A stretch of 64,000 nt of DNA, from positions 4,253,243 to 4,317,242 of the forward strand of contig JABAKD010000020.1 in the NCBI GenBank assembly GCA_012845835.1, in the 5' to 3' direction. This DNA is from Undaria pinnatifida (taxonomy: Eukaryota; Sar; Phaeophyceae; Laminariales; Alariaceae). A program made the translations under genes and the position numbers. Below, piece by piece: positions 30,001 to 35,531 of this stretch (the first letter of the stretch is position 1; each line of letters opens with the position of its first letter). Below the pieces are notes generated by a model, which had not been told where the DNA came from, did not search any database, and saw nothing but the letters and a program-made list of their open reading frames with translations.

Positions 30001-31954
30001 GTAGTAATCCGATACCTTGACCCCGCAAAAAAAAAACAAAAAAACAGATCAGTGACCGGACCGAGATCGAAGCGTCGAGGGCACACCGAAGAGGAAGCAA
30101 CGCCAATGCCCCCGGCTCGCCAATGTCGAAGTTCGCTTCCGCTGCGGTGGCAGCAAAGGCATCCGGTGCTGCCGCTGCGACCGGAGGCGGCGCTACCGCG
30201 GGCAGCAATGGCGGTAGCGGTGGTGGTGGTGGCGGCGGTGGTGGCGGTAATCATGGGAGTTCCTCGAAAAAGTCAACCCTTTGGCAGCGAGCGGCCGAAG
30301 TCAACATCTCCCATGGCGACGGCGCGGGTCGGCACCGGGGTTTCGACGTGGTGGAGGCCGTGTATGCCCTGCACGGGTTGACCATCCAGCAGCTCAGGGA
30401 ACGGCTGGATAACAAATCGCCAGGGGGAGGTGCAGACGAGGTGCGAAGAGGTGATGAGATTGAGGTGTTTCTAGGCGGTTTGCATCGAACCATGCGCGCG
30501 GGCGGCGCGTGGTGGGTTGCGTTGTTAAACGACGGGAGGCCAATCGAAGCGATCGAACGTATGGAACAATTAGCACCGCGGGCGTCACCATCGCTACAGA
30601 TGATTGCGATTCAGTGCTTCTGGCTGCTTTTCGTGCGTTTTCTGGCGTGCTGGGGGAGGGGTGACAGGCGATGAGGAAATACCGTTCGTGCTCCATGATG
30701 CCCTGACCCTGAGGTGGCATGCAACACCTACCTGAAGAAATCGCAGGACAACACAGGATAATACAAAACAGTTTCCAACAAAAAATATCACCGCATTAAG
30801 ATTACGATGCGTCCTGATTCCCCACCCTGCTCCCGCCCATGATACTTTTTTCGGTGTTTTCCCCGTTCGCCTGCGACATTTCACTGTTCCCACATGCACC
30901 TTTATTTGGCGTTTCGGCTTCGCTTTTGCGGCTCTCGGGGTTTCCTTGTGACTAAAAGGCGATGCTTAAGCAGCAGGGCGAGGCCTTCGCGGAATCTCTA
31001 GCGGGGATACGAAAAGGACACGAACGATTGGAGGTGAGCGCTTACCAAAACTTCAAACGCCGTTGGCTGTGGAACGGTGTGACATGCTGCTGAAGTATAA
31101 GTACGACCGGCGTTGGGTCCAACCGCAACCCGTGGTGGGGTGCCGCGCCCGGCCAACGGCGAAAACACCATGCAGTGGTACGGCCCCGTCCCGAAGGAGC
31201 TGCCTGTTAGCGCCCGATGGCCGTGAAAAGCCTCGCTAACGCAGCAGTGTGAACCCTCGCGCTCTCTTCAATACGAGAACGTGGCGAAATATCTTCACAT
31301 TGGTCCCGAACCGCTGCTCTCGGAGTGGTCGGGCGCTGACTGTTTTGATACATGGCCATTCAGAATTAAGGCTACGAATCGAGAAAACGCGTCTGAAAAA
31401 TATTCCGCGGCACGACTGACTGCCACCCGATCATCTACAAGAACCTATCGATATAAAAGTGAACGTACATGCATATAGCGAGCGGGGGCCTGTGCAAGAC
31501 CATTTCATGAGCAACAGAAATAAACAGCATTCCCAGTGCTTTCGCATGCCTAATATATACCTGGTATATGTTTTTTTGAGGGAAAGCGGGGATTAAGCTA
31601 AGCCTGGGGGGGGATGCGGGTGTGCTCGCGCGTGTTACATTATACCAGGAATTGATCGAGAAGGCAGAGAAGAACAGCGCAAGAGTGGAATCAAAGCTGG
31701 ACGAGCTGATCAGCGCTCTCCGCGACCGGGATCAAAACGCCTCCTCCGCAACGCGACCAAGCGCGGAAGAGGGAAAACCGCCACCTAACGCTGGCGTTGG
31801 CGCTGGCTCCGAGAAAGAAAGAAGGGGGGATGGGAAGGGCCGGTCGACTGCGGCGGACCACGCGCGGCATAGTAGTCGACAGGAAGAACCTGCCGCGCGA
31901 CCAAGTCTAGACGACTTCATCGACCAGTTTCATGCTGAAGTTTCAGGCAAATGA
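1..31954 (+). CDS. Ankyrin-repeat TRP-like cation channel gene, multi-exon, 5' end outside window
   Basis: Fifteen exons, about 1,110 residues visible: 1-90, 4095-4214, 5900-6016, 6699-6749, 8561-8926, 9781-10128, 11296-11513, 12900-13122, 17081-17347, 18469-18705, 20731-20912, 21500-21848, 30048-30440, 30959-31033, 31649-31954. Seen: ankyrin motifs (GETPLMHAA, GQTALTIATRAGH, YGETAVMLSVRSGS), a linker, then hydrophobic segments ending in a pore-like TLFGSMLGSFDF and an S6-like helix rich in LLAFFLCVMNITLLNLLIAI. All listed junctions keep frame. Known of the family: ankyrin-TRP channels pass cations across plasma or organelle membranes. Inferred: this is a TRPA/TRPN-like or stramenopile-specific relative; the gating stimulus cannot be told. 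The last three exons follow an 8.2 kb intron and could instead belong to a separate gene. The N-terminus lies before the window. Confidence 0.8.
91..1125. other. Intron with homopolymers and AT-rich tract
   Basis: No coding signal. It holds an A-run near 125, a G-run at about 660-676, and a (GTATATA)n-like tract at 915-1020 (repeats of TATAGGTATATA). Open frames here are artefacts of these tracts. Confidence 0.6.
1178..1259 (-). mobile_element. MITE-4 copy (82 bp, TTAA target site)
   Basis: Flanked by TTAA at 1174-1177 and 1260-1263. In reverse orientation it matches the copies at 7157-7239 and 22463-22544, including the CCAGTTGTAAA end and the central AATTTTGTCCCC segment. It sits inside a family E copy whose TCACTCGCGCGAG palindrome is at about 1130-1142. 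Short length, inverted ends and a TTAA duplication fit a piggyBac-type non-autonomous element. Confidence 0.75.
1320..2020. other. Intron, homopolymer-rich, no gene seen
   Basis: It contains an A-run/G-run junction at 1328-1352 followed by a decayed MITE-4 end (GGTTCCAGTTGTAAAGG), long T-runs at 1519-1550, and a duplicated GGGGTGTGGAGTCA segment near 1567 and 1682. No exon-like frame was found. Confidence 0.5.
2030..2145 (+). repeat. Short tandem repeat of MITE-2 end
   Basis: Four imperfect copies of a unit built on CACCTCTATCGTAGTAGGCG. The unit is the reverse complement of the MITE-2 terminus (GACGCGTGCTACGATAGAGG), so the array looks like an iterated element end. Confidence 0.7.
2147..2300 (+). 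repeat. Two direct repeats of about 84 bp
   Basis: Both units share CTGAGGTTTCCTCAGTGTCT and end in a GTTGCTGTT(A/G)AGCACTTGA segment. They differ by several substitutions. Confidence 0.7.
2300..2545 (+). repeat. Minisatellite of about 63 bp made from the MITE-1 left end
   Basis: Four to five units each contain AGCCATCCCACGGTAAGGGG, then GCAGTTGTTGGATTAACTAA and a TATAGAC tail. The first half is the MITE-1 terminal inverted repeat. The array runs directly into the MITE-1 copy at about 2526. Confidence 0.8.
2526..2820 (+). mobile_element. MITE-1 copy, diverged, flanked by arrays of its own ends
   Basis: Left end CCATCCCACGGTAAGGGG, internal segment GACTTCGAAGGCATTCGCTC and GACCAAGCTTT, right end ATCGTGGGATGACTCA. 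The same internal landmarks occur in the clean copy at 63634-63893. Both ends continue into tandem arrays. Confidence 0.75.
2750..3290 (+). repeat. Minisatellite of about 115 bp made from the MITE-1 right end
   Basis: Five units, each with GACTCAATCGGACAAGGGGG, a T-rich GGCGAAAAAAATGCAACCCC stretch, the terminus CCACCGTGGGATGACTCA, then a GATTCATGTGGAGAAAACAA spacer. The terminus in every unit is the MITE-1 right inverted repeat. Confidence 0.8.
3305..4094. other. Intron with a partial MITE-2 copy
   Basis: At 3310-3560 there is a decayed MITE-2 interior (CGATTTTGGGTTAAAGAGCC) and a reverse-complement end (CTCGATCGTAGCCCGCGTCC). 3560-4070 shows no feature I can support. The T-run and GTTCCGAGCAG before 4095 form the acceptor of the next exon. 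Confidence 0.5.
4095..4214 (+). CDS. Channel gene exon: ankyrin repeat
   Basis: Acceptor GAGCAG|CTG after a T-run, donor GAG|GTAAGG, 40 codons, phase 0 at both ends. It contains GQTALTIATRAGHVSTW, a clear ankyrin repeat. Confidence 0.85.
4215..5899. other. Intron, no firm gene
   Basis: Contains a CCCT-rich tract at about 4708-4756 and a family E palindrome at about 5443. A possible acceptor TTTCCATGCAG at 5689 opens a frame (VTVVSESVTMTNT), but I see no good donor, so it is not called as an exon. Confidence 0.5.
5900..6016 (+). CDS. Channel gene exon: ankyrin repeat
   Basis: Acceptor CTCCCCAG|GTG, donor CAG|GTAACG, 39 codons, phase 0. It contains YGETAVMLSVRSGS, the ankyrin TPLMLA-type motif, and ends LTEEQ, which continues sensibly into the next exon. 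Confidence 0.85.
6130..6295 (+). repeat. Poly-G-linked tandem repeat (PG family end)
   Basis: Four units of a G-run followed by CGTACTCATTTGTTGATTAC and CCTAGG. The unit matches the end of the PG family copies at 9455, 13225 and 51545. Confidence 0.75.
6296..6420 (+). repeat. Dispersed repeat copy (family K)
   Basis: The order of landmarks (CATAGGACCATAGACGCTCG, then GTCGGGGTTTCGCCGACCAG and GGCAGG) recurs in diverged form at 13445-13565, 36870-37060 and 43240-43350. Each copy touches a G-run. No terminal repeats were recognised. Confidence 0.5.
6699..6749 (+). CDS. Channel gene exon: short ankyrin exon
   Basis: Acceptor GATCAG|GTG, donor CAG|GTGTGT, 17 codons encoding VLAQLGARNAQGQTPAQ. 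It joins in phase 0 to the preceding LTEEQ and the following VAVACNSEAVL, which together make an ankyrin repeat. Confidence 0.8.
7010..7300 (+). mobile_element. Family E element interrupted by MITE-4
   Basis: Segments TTTACACGATGTGCTTAGCG and CTCGCGCGAGTGACTCC match the copies at 14125 and 15715. The element is split at a TTAA by the MITE-4 copy at 7157-7239. The unsplit site is seen near 18167. Confidence 0.65.
7157..7239 (+). mobile_element. MITE-4 copy (83 bp)
   Basis: Begins CCCCTTTACAACTGG and ends CTCTAAAGGGG, with TTAA at 7153-7156 and 7240-7243. Near-identical to 22463-22544. Confidence 0.85.
7347..7610 (-). mobile_element. MITE-1 copy, reverse orientation, diverged
   Basis: Starts with CCCACGGTAGGGTTTGCA, then the reverse complement of the MITE-1 right subterminal region (GGTATACCCTCTGTCCGAT), then of its core (GCGAACGAATCGTGCCTTCG). 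A second TIR-and-subterminal fragment lies at 6946-7005. Confidence 0.6.
7611..8560. other. Intron, nothing firm
   Basis: A triple ATCGATAA(A/G)CTG repeat at about 7638-7672 and a GA-rich tract at 8449-8476 are the only visible features. The pyrimidine tract before 8561 serves the next exon. Confidence 0.45.
8561..8926 (+). CDS. Channel gene exon: ankyrin end and linker
   Basis: Acceptor CCCGCTCCAG|GTG, donor CAG|GTATTA, 122 codons, phase 0. Encodes VAVACNSEAVLAAM, CLLACGATPTARVVL and a helical linker. GC-rich with no internal stop. Confidence 0.9.
8947..9160 (+). mobile_element. MITE-3 partial copy
   Basis: Left end CAGGGTTATTCGCGGGTCAT, then the GGTCGAGCCTGGGTTTGGGTC landmark shared with 58039. 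No intact right end seen; homology fades near TGACCCTTGAAAACCCCG. Confidence 0.6.
9455..9695 (-). mobile_element. PG family copy
   Basis: The reverse complement reads from a poly-G through ACTCCTTTGTTGCTTGGC, GACCACCCATCCCATTCGAA and CTCCTAGTAGAGGTACACCT to CCAATCTTTGGGCGCTCG. It matches the copies at 13225-13375 and 51545-51700. The family has no ORF. Confidence 0.6.
9781..10128 (+). CDS. Channel gene exon: linker before the channel core
   Basis: Acceptor GTACAACAG|AGC. One uninterrupted frame of 116 codons: a helical start (DFRTSLSALQSEIDALV), an S/G-rich middle and MLEPELAGLQPRHCAGPLAQ. The reading order into AVQSRHLEFM of the next exon requires a GC donor, CAG|GCAAGG. The internal GTAAGC at 10004 was considered and rejected because using it breaks the frame. 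Confidence 0.75.
10129..10199 (+). other. GC splice donor followed by poly-G
   Basis: CAG|GCAAGG is followed at once by a run of about 40 nearly pure G (10133-10174). No in-phase GT donor is available before the G-run. Confidence 0.5.
10200..10497 (+). mobile_element. MITE-2 copy
   Basis: Ends CTGCTACGATAGAGGTCTAC and CGCCTCTATCGTCGTGGGAC are inverted repeats. The interior shares the GGGCTCCTTAACCCAAAATC region with 16355 and 27712 in inverted form. Confidence 0.7.
10516..10752 (+). mobile_element. MITE-1 copy
   Basis: GGGGTTGCAGCGTCATCGGT, CTCACATGAGGAACTCATTA, TATGCCTTAGTCC, TTACTTCATTGACC, and right end CTGCAACCCCTACCGT. Same order and spacing as 63634-63893. Confidence 0.8.
11296..11513 (+). 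CDS. Channel gene exon: pre-S1 domain
   Basis: Acceptor CACACAG|GCC, donor GAA|GTGAGT, phase 0 in and 2 out. Encodes FMCRPLVVDYLRLKFSAGLP and an acidic/basic stretch. The PLVxDYLRLKF motif before the first membrane helix recurs, as I recall, in ankyrin-type channels of algae and oomycetes. Confidence 0.85.
11525..12899. other. Intron with G/C homopolymers
   Basis: G-runs at about 11530-11543 and 11621-11656, a C-run at 11665-11677, a (ACAC) tract at 11838-11862 and a family E palindrome remnant at about 11890. No exon candidate. Confidence 0.5.
12900..13122 (+). CDS. Channel gene exon: first membrane helices
   Basis: Acceptor CGCCAG|C, donor CAGCAG|GTGGAT; the one-base remainder fits the phase-2 end of the previous exon. 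Encodes WTYLPGLQFILAGLV followed by LDVLVYIGVIAVFV and WEFLWLGYLVGAI, three hydrophobic segments. Confidence 0.85.
13155..13375 (+). mobile_element. Poly-G tract with PG family copy
   Basis: About 65 bases of G-rich repeat (13158-13222), then CGTTCTCGTTTGCTTCTTGCC, TTTCGAGACGGATCAACG and ACTCCTAATAATAGAGATAC, matching 51545-51700 in order. Confidence 0.65.
13445..13565 (+). repeat. Family K copy
   Basis: CGTATGCATGGCCGTAGTAG, then a GACCATAG segment, GATGCCGGAATGGAGCAGGT and CGGGTTTTCCATGAGCAAG. Similar order to 43240-43350. Confidence 0.45.
13664..13880 (+). mobile_element. MITE-3 copy, decayed
   Basis: Contains CATGACCCGGACCGCGGGTT, TCGGGTCAGAAGGTGTTCGA and several GGGTCGG units. Ends are not intact. 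Confidence 0.5.
14125..14300 (+). mobile_element. Family E copy
   Basis: TTTACACGGGTTTT, GTAGCTTGCCATTCAATTGT, CACGAAAGGTCAAG, then a G-run and GTCACTCGCGCGAGCGACC. Aligns over most of its length with 15715-15880. Confidence 0.6.
14780..15125 (+). repeat. Imperfect repeats on a GACCGCCTT core
   Basis: Two ~60 bp units around CATTTATGAGTGCAATTCCCC(A) at 14838 and 14900, followed by several shorter units with GACCGCCTTG and TGCCGCCTTTTACTCA. Confidence 0.6.
15715..15880 (+). mobile_element. Family E copy
   Basis: Left CTCGCACGAGTGACTCT palindrome, CAGCGTAGCTTACCACTCCA, and right GGTCTCACTCGTGCGGGTG. Homologous to 14125-14300. Confidence 0.6.
15881..16268. mobile_element. Inverted-repeat element with arms of about 75 bp
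   Basis: The left arm starts with a perfect 24-base palindrome at 15884-15907 (AATCACGACTAT and its complement), then GGGGGCGTTTAGGAGCCGTC. The right arm near 16205-16266 is its imperfect reverse complement (GGCTCGTAAACGCCCCCGTA). It lies between two family E ends. Confidence 0.6.
16355..16622 (+). mobile_element. MITE-2 copy
   Basis: Left CTACGACAGAGGTGCACCAC, right ACCTCTGTTGTAGCGCACGC. The interior holds ACCTGCTTTATCGCGGATGA and AAATCCCATGGCC, both also in 27712-28052. Confidence 0.75.
16823..17010 (+). repeat. Two direct repeats of about 93 bp
   Basis: Both units carry GGAGGGGTGAGGTATACAC, GCGCGCATCAATAGTGAAAA and GGCGCTCAG(T/C)CACAACCAAC. Only a few differences separate them, so the duplication is recent. 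It ends about 70 bp before the next exon. Confidence 0.85.
17081..17347 (+). CDS. Channel gene exon: membrane helix S4 region
   Basis: Acceptor TTTTTTCAAG|GTG, donor CCCAG|GTGAGA, 89 codons, phase 0. Encodes FFNPWNVVEATTLASLTVAM, an extracellular-type loop with two cysteines (ACDGRGEEYCGAL) and APFVLGKVLFLTQ. Confidence 0.88.
17348..18468. other. Intron with MITE-1, MITE-2 and family E fragments
   Basis: TA repeat at 17489-17508; decayed MITE-1 pieces at 17690-17885 (GATTCTAAGAATTTTCTGAG, GCGCAACCCGACCAGAAC); MITE-2 left end at 17908-17985 (GCTGCGATAGAGGGGTGCAC); family E end at 18112-18185, which preserves an unfilled TTAA at about 18167. Confidence 0.55.
18469..18705 (+). CDS. Channel gene exon: S5 helix and pore
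   Basis: Donor TCG|GTGAGA, phase 0. The start at GAG|AAG is chosen because it keeps phase with the previous exon and gives IHSSLGPLMHSTFEMFWDL; an acceptor at TTAG|GGCC (18489) is the alternative and breaks phase. Encodes S5 (LMLVIVLGFALAFYAMF) and the pore loop SSLLTLFGSMLGSFDFS, like the TRP pore helix and filter. Confidence 0.85.
18706..20730. other. Intron, low feature content
   Basis: A degenerate TTAGGG-like stretch at 19385-19435 (GGGCTAGGGCTAGGGGTTGG), a T-run at 19641-19658 and a GT tract at 20643-20659. No exon candidate with both splice sites. Confidence 0.45.
20731..20912 (+). CDS. Channel gene exon: S6 helix
   Basis: Acceptor AGTAACAG|GTG, donor TACAG|GTAACA, phase 0 in, 2 out. 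Encodes VLLAFFLCVMNITLLNLLIA followed by a charged helix (ATAHARVEGNADKEAVLSEA), the expected S6 and cytosolic extension of a TRP channel. Confidence 0.9.
20975..21117 (+). repeat. (ATGT)n microsatellite
   Basis: About 35 nearly perfect tetranucleotide units, 60 bases downstream of the S6 exon donor. The overlapping open frames (CMYV and HTYI repeats) are not coding. Confidence 0.95.
21500..21848 (+). CDS. Channel gene exon: post-S6 region with extra hydrophobic segments
   Basis: Acceptor CTCGACCCAG|A after a strong pyrimidine tract, donor GAG|GTGAGG. The one-base remainder completes the codon split at 20912. Encodes LPSPLNVPQELI, then hydrophobic segments GVFWLISGPIAIAATAILWA with PLTLAWAGR, and LLPSVLGISFNLGVAPMVAT. 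Membrane helices after S6 are not part of animal TRP channels. Confidence 0.85.
21851..21895 (+). repeat. (GGGGT)n tract
   Basis: Eight to nine pentamers directly after the splice donor at 21848. Confidence 0.9.
22463..22544 (+). mobile_element. MITE-4 copy (82 bp)
   Basis: TTAA at 22459-22462 and 22545-22548; ends CCCCTTTACAACTGG and CTCTAAAGGGG; nearly identical to 7157-7239. Confidence 0.88.
22900..22995 (-). repeat. tRNA-like SINE head or degenerate tRNA
   Basis: On the minus strand a box-B-like GAGTTCGAGCCCC lies about 40 bases after a box-A-like GGTGGCGTATCAGG. The acceptor stem does not close, so it is not called a functional tRNA. Confidence 0.35.
22996..23893. other. Intron with a MITE-2 end
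   Basis: A MITE-2 left end at 23342-23385 (GACGCGTGCTACGATAGAGG) and G-runs at about 23249-23263 and 23643-23660. Another MITE-2 end lies earlier at 21911. No exon seen. Confidence 0.45.
23894..24317. mobile_element. 424-bp inverted-repeat element with palindromic arms
   Basis: 49-bp arms (23894-23942 and 24269-24317) are reverse complements with only a few mismatches. The right arm contains a perfect 22-base palindrome centred on CACGTG (about 24278-24299), and the left arm a one-mismatch version. The interior shows no recognisable protein. Confidence 0.75.
24535..24575 (+). repeat. Isolated T-arm-like sequence
   Basis: GTGGGTTCGAGCCCCAC is a perfect T-arm hairpin followed by ATCCACC, but no matching 5' acceptor strand or D-arm lies within 80 bases upstream. 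Probably a tRNA-derived fragment. Confidence 0.3.
25065..25375 (-). repeat. Tandem array of about 70 bp derived from MITE-4
   Basis: Four to five units of (A)CTAACTTCAAGTAAATTTGT, an A-rich stretch, and GGTTTCCCAGTTGTAAAGGC, separated by GGGGAGCGCCC. These are iterated interior and end of MITE-4 in reverse orientation. Confidence 0.75.
25451..25548 (+). mobile_element. MITE-4 copy, diverged
   Basis: TTAACCCCTCAACAACTGG at the left, GGGGGACAATT and AAGTTAGCACGGGGAGG inside, GGGCTCGAAAGGGGTTTA at the right. The right TTAA has become TTTA. Confidence 0.65.
25919..26568 (-). pseudogene. PIF1-type helicase C-terminal fragment, frameshifted (Helitron-like)
   Basis: Minus strand. The upstream part carries LYLAKGAKVMLTKNLYQQVG and GLVNGIRGQVV; the downstream part carries TQLPLRLCWAITMHKSQGQT and a LTFVCLSRAK motif, helicase motifs V-VI-type regions of the PIF1 family. 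The two parts are in different frames; the break falls at a 7-base G/C run near 26316-26322. A TGA lies upstream at about 26565 and the Walker A and B regions are absent, so only the last third survives. Known: PIF1 helicases unwind DNA and are fused to Rep in Helitrons; no Rep domain is seen here. It sits inside the long intron of the channel gene and runs opposite to it, consistent with a degraded transposon remnant. Confidence 0.8.
26600..27700. other. Intron, low-complexity
   Basis: GTGTGT-rich stretch at 26700-26815 with repeated GCTGTGTGAGCGGTGTGTG, T-runs, and a C-run at about 27197-27213. GAGGCGGCACGTTTTGG occurs twice (27089 and 27250). Confidence 0.45.
27712..28052 (+). mobile_element. 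MITE-2 copy with internal insertion
   Basis: GAGGTGCACCAGCACTTTTT at the left; GCTTCATCGCGGATGCAAAA and TCCCATGGCC inside; ATCTATATTGTGTAGCACGC at the right. Longer than 16355-16622. Confidence 0.6.
28690..29740 (+). repeat. Large minisatellite made from the MITE-1 left end, joined to MITE-1 interior
   Basis: About 14 units of 45-70 bp: TATCCACGGTGGGGGTTCAG, CATATTCTAAGAAGTTTCTG, CGAGCTCCTCCTAACATGAG. Unit length varies because the last 10-20 bases are often missing. At 29640 the array passes into MITE-1 interior (ATCTCACCCGAAGTATGAG, CGAAGGCATTCGTTCGCGCA), with no right end. Confidence 0.85.
30048..30440 (+). CDS. Probable channel gene exon: low-complexity and helical region
   Basis: Acceptor AAACAG|ATC. 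Frame open through ISDRTEIEASRAHRRG, an alanine/glycine-rich stretch and the helical GFDVVEAVYALHGLTIQQLR. Donor proposed at GACGAG|GTGCGA, phase 0; the frame stays open to 30674, so the end is uncertain. If not the channel gene, it is an internal exon of an unrecognised small gene. Confidence 0.55.
30959..31033 (+). CDS. Probable channel gene exon: coiled coil
   Basis: Acceptor CTAAAAG|GCG, donor GAG|GTGAGC, 25 codons, phase 0: AMLKQQGEAFAESLAGIRKG then HERLE. Continuous heptad character with the next exon. Confidence 0.65.
31649..31954 (+). CDS. Probable channel gene last exon: coiled coil and disordered tail
   Basis: Acceptor TATACCAG|GAA, stop TGA at 31952-31954, 101 codons. ELIEKAEKNSARVESKLDEL continues the coiled coil, followed by a charged S/G/P-rich tail ending SLDDFIDQFHAEVSGK. 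Coiled coils at the C-terminus commonly mediate TRP tetramer assembly; that role is inferred here. Confidence 0.65.
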   Translation, partial: ELIEKAEKNSARVESKLDELISALRDRDQNASSATRPSAEEGKPPPNAGVGAGSEKERRGDGKGRSTAADHARHSSRQEEPAARPSLDDFIDQFHAEVSGK

Positions 31955-33690
31955 GGGTCGGGTTGTGTCCGTTAGTGTGGTTCGTGCTCGGTCGGAGGGT
32001 GTCGCCACTCCCAGCTGGTACGACGGCGTGCAGAGGCTGCCTCACGGGTGGGGGAGGAGCTTAACTGTGCTTGCCATTGTTTGGTTTCCCAGCTCAGAGT
32101 GTTTAGGATTGAAAGCGTTCTACTTCGTCGCTTTCGTCGCTACGGGGCTACGCGTGACGGCCGGGCCTTTCCGGTGGGTGGCCGGCGTGGGGAGTTTATC
32201 ACTACCTTTGCCCTATTCTCGTCGCATGAACCACCACCCCTCCCTCTGCCCCCCCCCCCCCGCCCGACCCAAGAAAATAGTGGTCGTTAACACCTTGCCG
32301 TTCGAGTCAGATTTTTCCTGCTCGTTCGCGCGGAGGACGCGATGTGGGGGGTTGGAAATAGGTGTCCTTCTGGTATGGCTATGATCGTGTGCGCGTGTCG
32401 ATCTCGGCAGGTTCCTGATCGGCTCAAAATGCCCGATATCTTGAAGAAAAAGTACTACCGGTATGACATAAGTTATTAATGTTACAAGGCAGAACAATTT
32501 TGGGGGAACCGTCGCGTTTGAGAGCATCATGTTTGGGTTATTTTGGTCGACAAGATCAGACTTGGCCAACAGCAGAGGCAAAAAACGTCGAAAAAACTCG
32601 AAAAACGTTACCAACGTCCCCGTTTTGGTCGTTTCGATAGCAGTTAGCTCGTCTCGCTGACTGCCATGAGTTCATTTTCCGGAGGAGGACGCCCGTGGTG
32701 CCTGGTGGCCCCACAATACATCAAGCATGTAGAGATGCTTGTACGGCGACGGGCGTGGTACGGGCAGACCGGTTCACGCGATCACGCGGCCGCGGTCTAT
32801 CCCCACCCCCGGACCTCGCCCGAAGCATGATGGCCTACAGCAGTGCTGGGCACATGCACTGTCGACACGACAACATTAAAAAAAAGTTCGGCCTTTGTCA
32901 ATTCCGTTGTACGGTGTTAACCGTTGGCAGTCGCTCGGCAGTGATCCAATGCCTGGGATCATCGGAACAGCAGTCGACAACCTACAAGTGCCCTCTTCGA
33001 GCACCGTCGATTGCTGAAGCCTCCGACCTACGAGTGTAACACATACTGTCACATGTATACCCCAGTTATACAGTCATTGCTCTGGGCCACGAGAAAACCG
33101 GATAGACACCGTATTCATTGGGATATTTTCAAGTGCGGTCGCTGACGCCGCTGCTGCTAGAATGCCACCCACACATCGCATCTGCGGTTGCAATATGCTG
33201 TCATTCCACGTGGCGAGTAAGAGAAAGCTTAAAGCCGAAACTGCGGTGTCCCCCTCGCGCGGGATGTACTGGCTTCGTGCACCTGGCTGATTTTTTGAGA
33301 CGCACTCAAGAACAAGGGCGGTGTCTGCGAACACAATCCTGGAGGTCGCCGTTATTTTTGCGTGTTGGCGGTCTGGTCGTCGTGTGGTCGTCGCCGCCTA
33401 GACTCCGCTCTTCTCCGGCTACCAAATTTCGCGCGCCTGCAGTCTTCACCGCCTCCCCCGCGCAAAATCACAGCCTACGTTGCGTTCTTTCCCTCTCACC
33501 CGCCATCCCTTCACGCGAAGTACACTTTTACACCAATGCATCTCGCGATCCCTTGTTGTGTTGTTGTTGCTGAGTTCGTCGTTTACCCGGTCTTCTTCCT
33601 GCCGATCACAAGTTATTATATAGTATCGCAATTCTCTCTGCCTTTTTCTAATCTCCTACTACCATCTCTGCTCTTGCCGATAAGAATGGG
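31955..33690. other. Intergenic region between convergent genes
   Basis: Lies between the plus-strand stop at 31954 and the minus-strand stop at 33691, so it should hold both 3' ends. A C-run at about 32250-32262 is the only notable feature. No further gene supported. Confidence 0.5.
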
Positions 33691-33807
33691 TCAGCCGGCT
33701 CGCTTGTCTCCTCCGGTTGTGAGGGCCGCGAGGGCGGCCGTGACGCCGCTCTCCCGTCGGCTGCCGCCGCCGTCGTCGGTGCCCGAGGTATCGACCAACC
33801 CCAACGC
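33691..33807 (-). CDS. AHI1: AHI1 last exon: disordered tail
   Basis: Minus-strand acceptor TTTTGCAG|GCG at 33808, 38 codons plus TGA. S/G/T-rich tail (TDDGGGSRRESGV). Phase 0 matches the previous exon; assignment rests on that and on the splice site. Confidence 0.5.
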   Translation of the reverse strand, partial: ALGLVDTSGTDDGGGSRRESGVTAALAALTTGGDKRAG

Positions 33808-35449
33808 CTGCAAAACACACGAGCAGACACACACACATCGAGCGCGAAGACAGGCGAGAAAAAAAGGCCGGGACGAGAGCGAGACGTCGAGAGGCGTGTG
33901 ACAAGTCAGTCCGTCGTGCGTCGAAAAATTCAGGCGGAAGGCAAGGCGGAACACCAAAGAGAAAATCTGAAACGTCTTTCAACATATATATAATACACAC
34001 TTCGAAGTATATACTGTATCATGTACTCGAGGCTGCGTGGGAGGGTTGAAACCGGATTTTTTTTTCTGGCGCTCGTCACTTAAGGAGGCGGCAAAAAAAT
34101 AAAAACAGAAACACGCGATGCGAAAGTCTCCAAACCCGATCTACAGTCCGCTCCCATGGCCTAGGTTGTAAAGCAAAAAAAAGTCGTATTGTAACGACAC
34201 TGGCTTGCTTCTCGGTTCCGGATTCCCGCCCGTCGGATTCGCTTCGGCCCAAACGCGTCGCCGCTTTATCGAGTCACAGCACGCGCCTTTTTCGCTATAG
34301 TATCGCCCGACCGCGCGGCCACGTAAGAGCCATAAAAAATGGGAGCTCGCCACGGACGGATGTGGACTTGAACGCACTAACCAGGGAGCTATCTCTCTGG
34401 AGTCGAAAGTACTCAAGGGTGTGTTCAATGTATTGTTGTTGCCACCGCCGAGTGCATCGCTGTTATATTATTTGCCTTCAGGCAGGGTTTCTTCGATTCC
34501 TGCAAGGCGGTTGAGATGTGGGGCGGGTATTCCAACGCACTTAAAGCGGAATACGCAGCTGTCCTGCTCGTGTACGGGCCCCTTTTTTACGTTTTTTTTA
34601 CATAGGAATTTCGTGCTTGTCCGAATTTACCTCCAACACATTGTTTCTTGTCGCGCCATCAGACAATCGCGGTCACCATTTCAAGCTGTACTGTACCCAG
34701 TGAGAGGTTAACACGCTGCAAGGGGAGGAGCACAGCACTCACCGTATGTTTTTTTTCTCTGTCATGTCCTAGGATCAGTTATTCCATAGTTGGATCGAAC
34801 AACCTCAAGAACCTTTAGGCTGAACTCGATCTCGGTGAATCCTCGAAACAAAACACGCATTGTATTAATACGATACCCGTTAACTCGTACAAATGGGTAG
34901 CTGAAATATTTCCCTTGCCTGCAAAAGCCTTGAATGCGATGCTATCTCTCCCTGTCGCGTGTCATAGCAGTATAGAAGCAATTCTAGCCTCGTTCTGATA
35001 TCACATCTTGTTTGTTGTATACGAAGTAGCAGTGCCCACTGGACTACCCAGTCTGTGACAGCGACTGGGTGGTTTAGAGAACAGTGCTACTTCGACGTAT
35101 ACAACCAACAAAAAAATACAGTTCGTAGTAGTGTGTAGCTCGGTAGCACCAACTCTCGTCAGAAGCGATCTCCGAGGACCTCCCCTTGGCACGGGCTGCT
35201 CTCGAGAAATTAAGAACCTTCGAGCCTTTTTAAAGCTGCGGCGAGATCTGGTGTAACACTAGGAAATATACTCACGTCACGAGCACTGTGATTGGACTAA
35301 AACCCGCTGTGTACCGGTGTATACCAGATGCTTCCTCCCGGTATCATGCATTTATTTCTTCTGTTTCGTTCTCGCCGTTTTCTTTTCGCTTTTTTTTCTC
35401 ATGTTTTGTCTCGTTTGCCGTGGTGCGTGCATATTTGTTCAACAACACC

Positions 35450-35531
<82 letters not shown>

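Noticed and set aside
33118..33901. Overlapping plus-strand frames of 151-179 codons
   Set aside because: Composition is not exon-like, and the region overlaps the AHI1 terminal exon and the convergent intergenic space.
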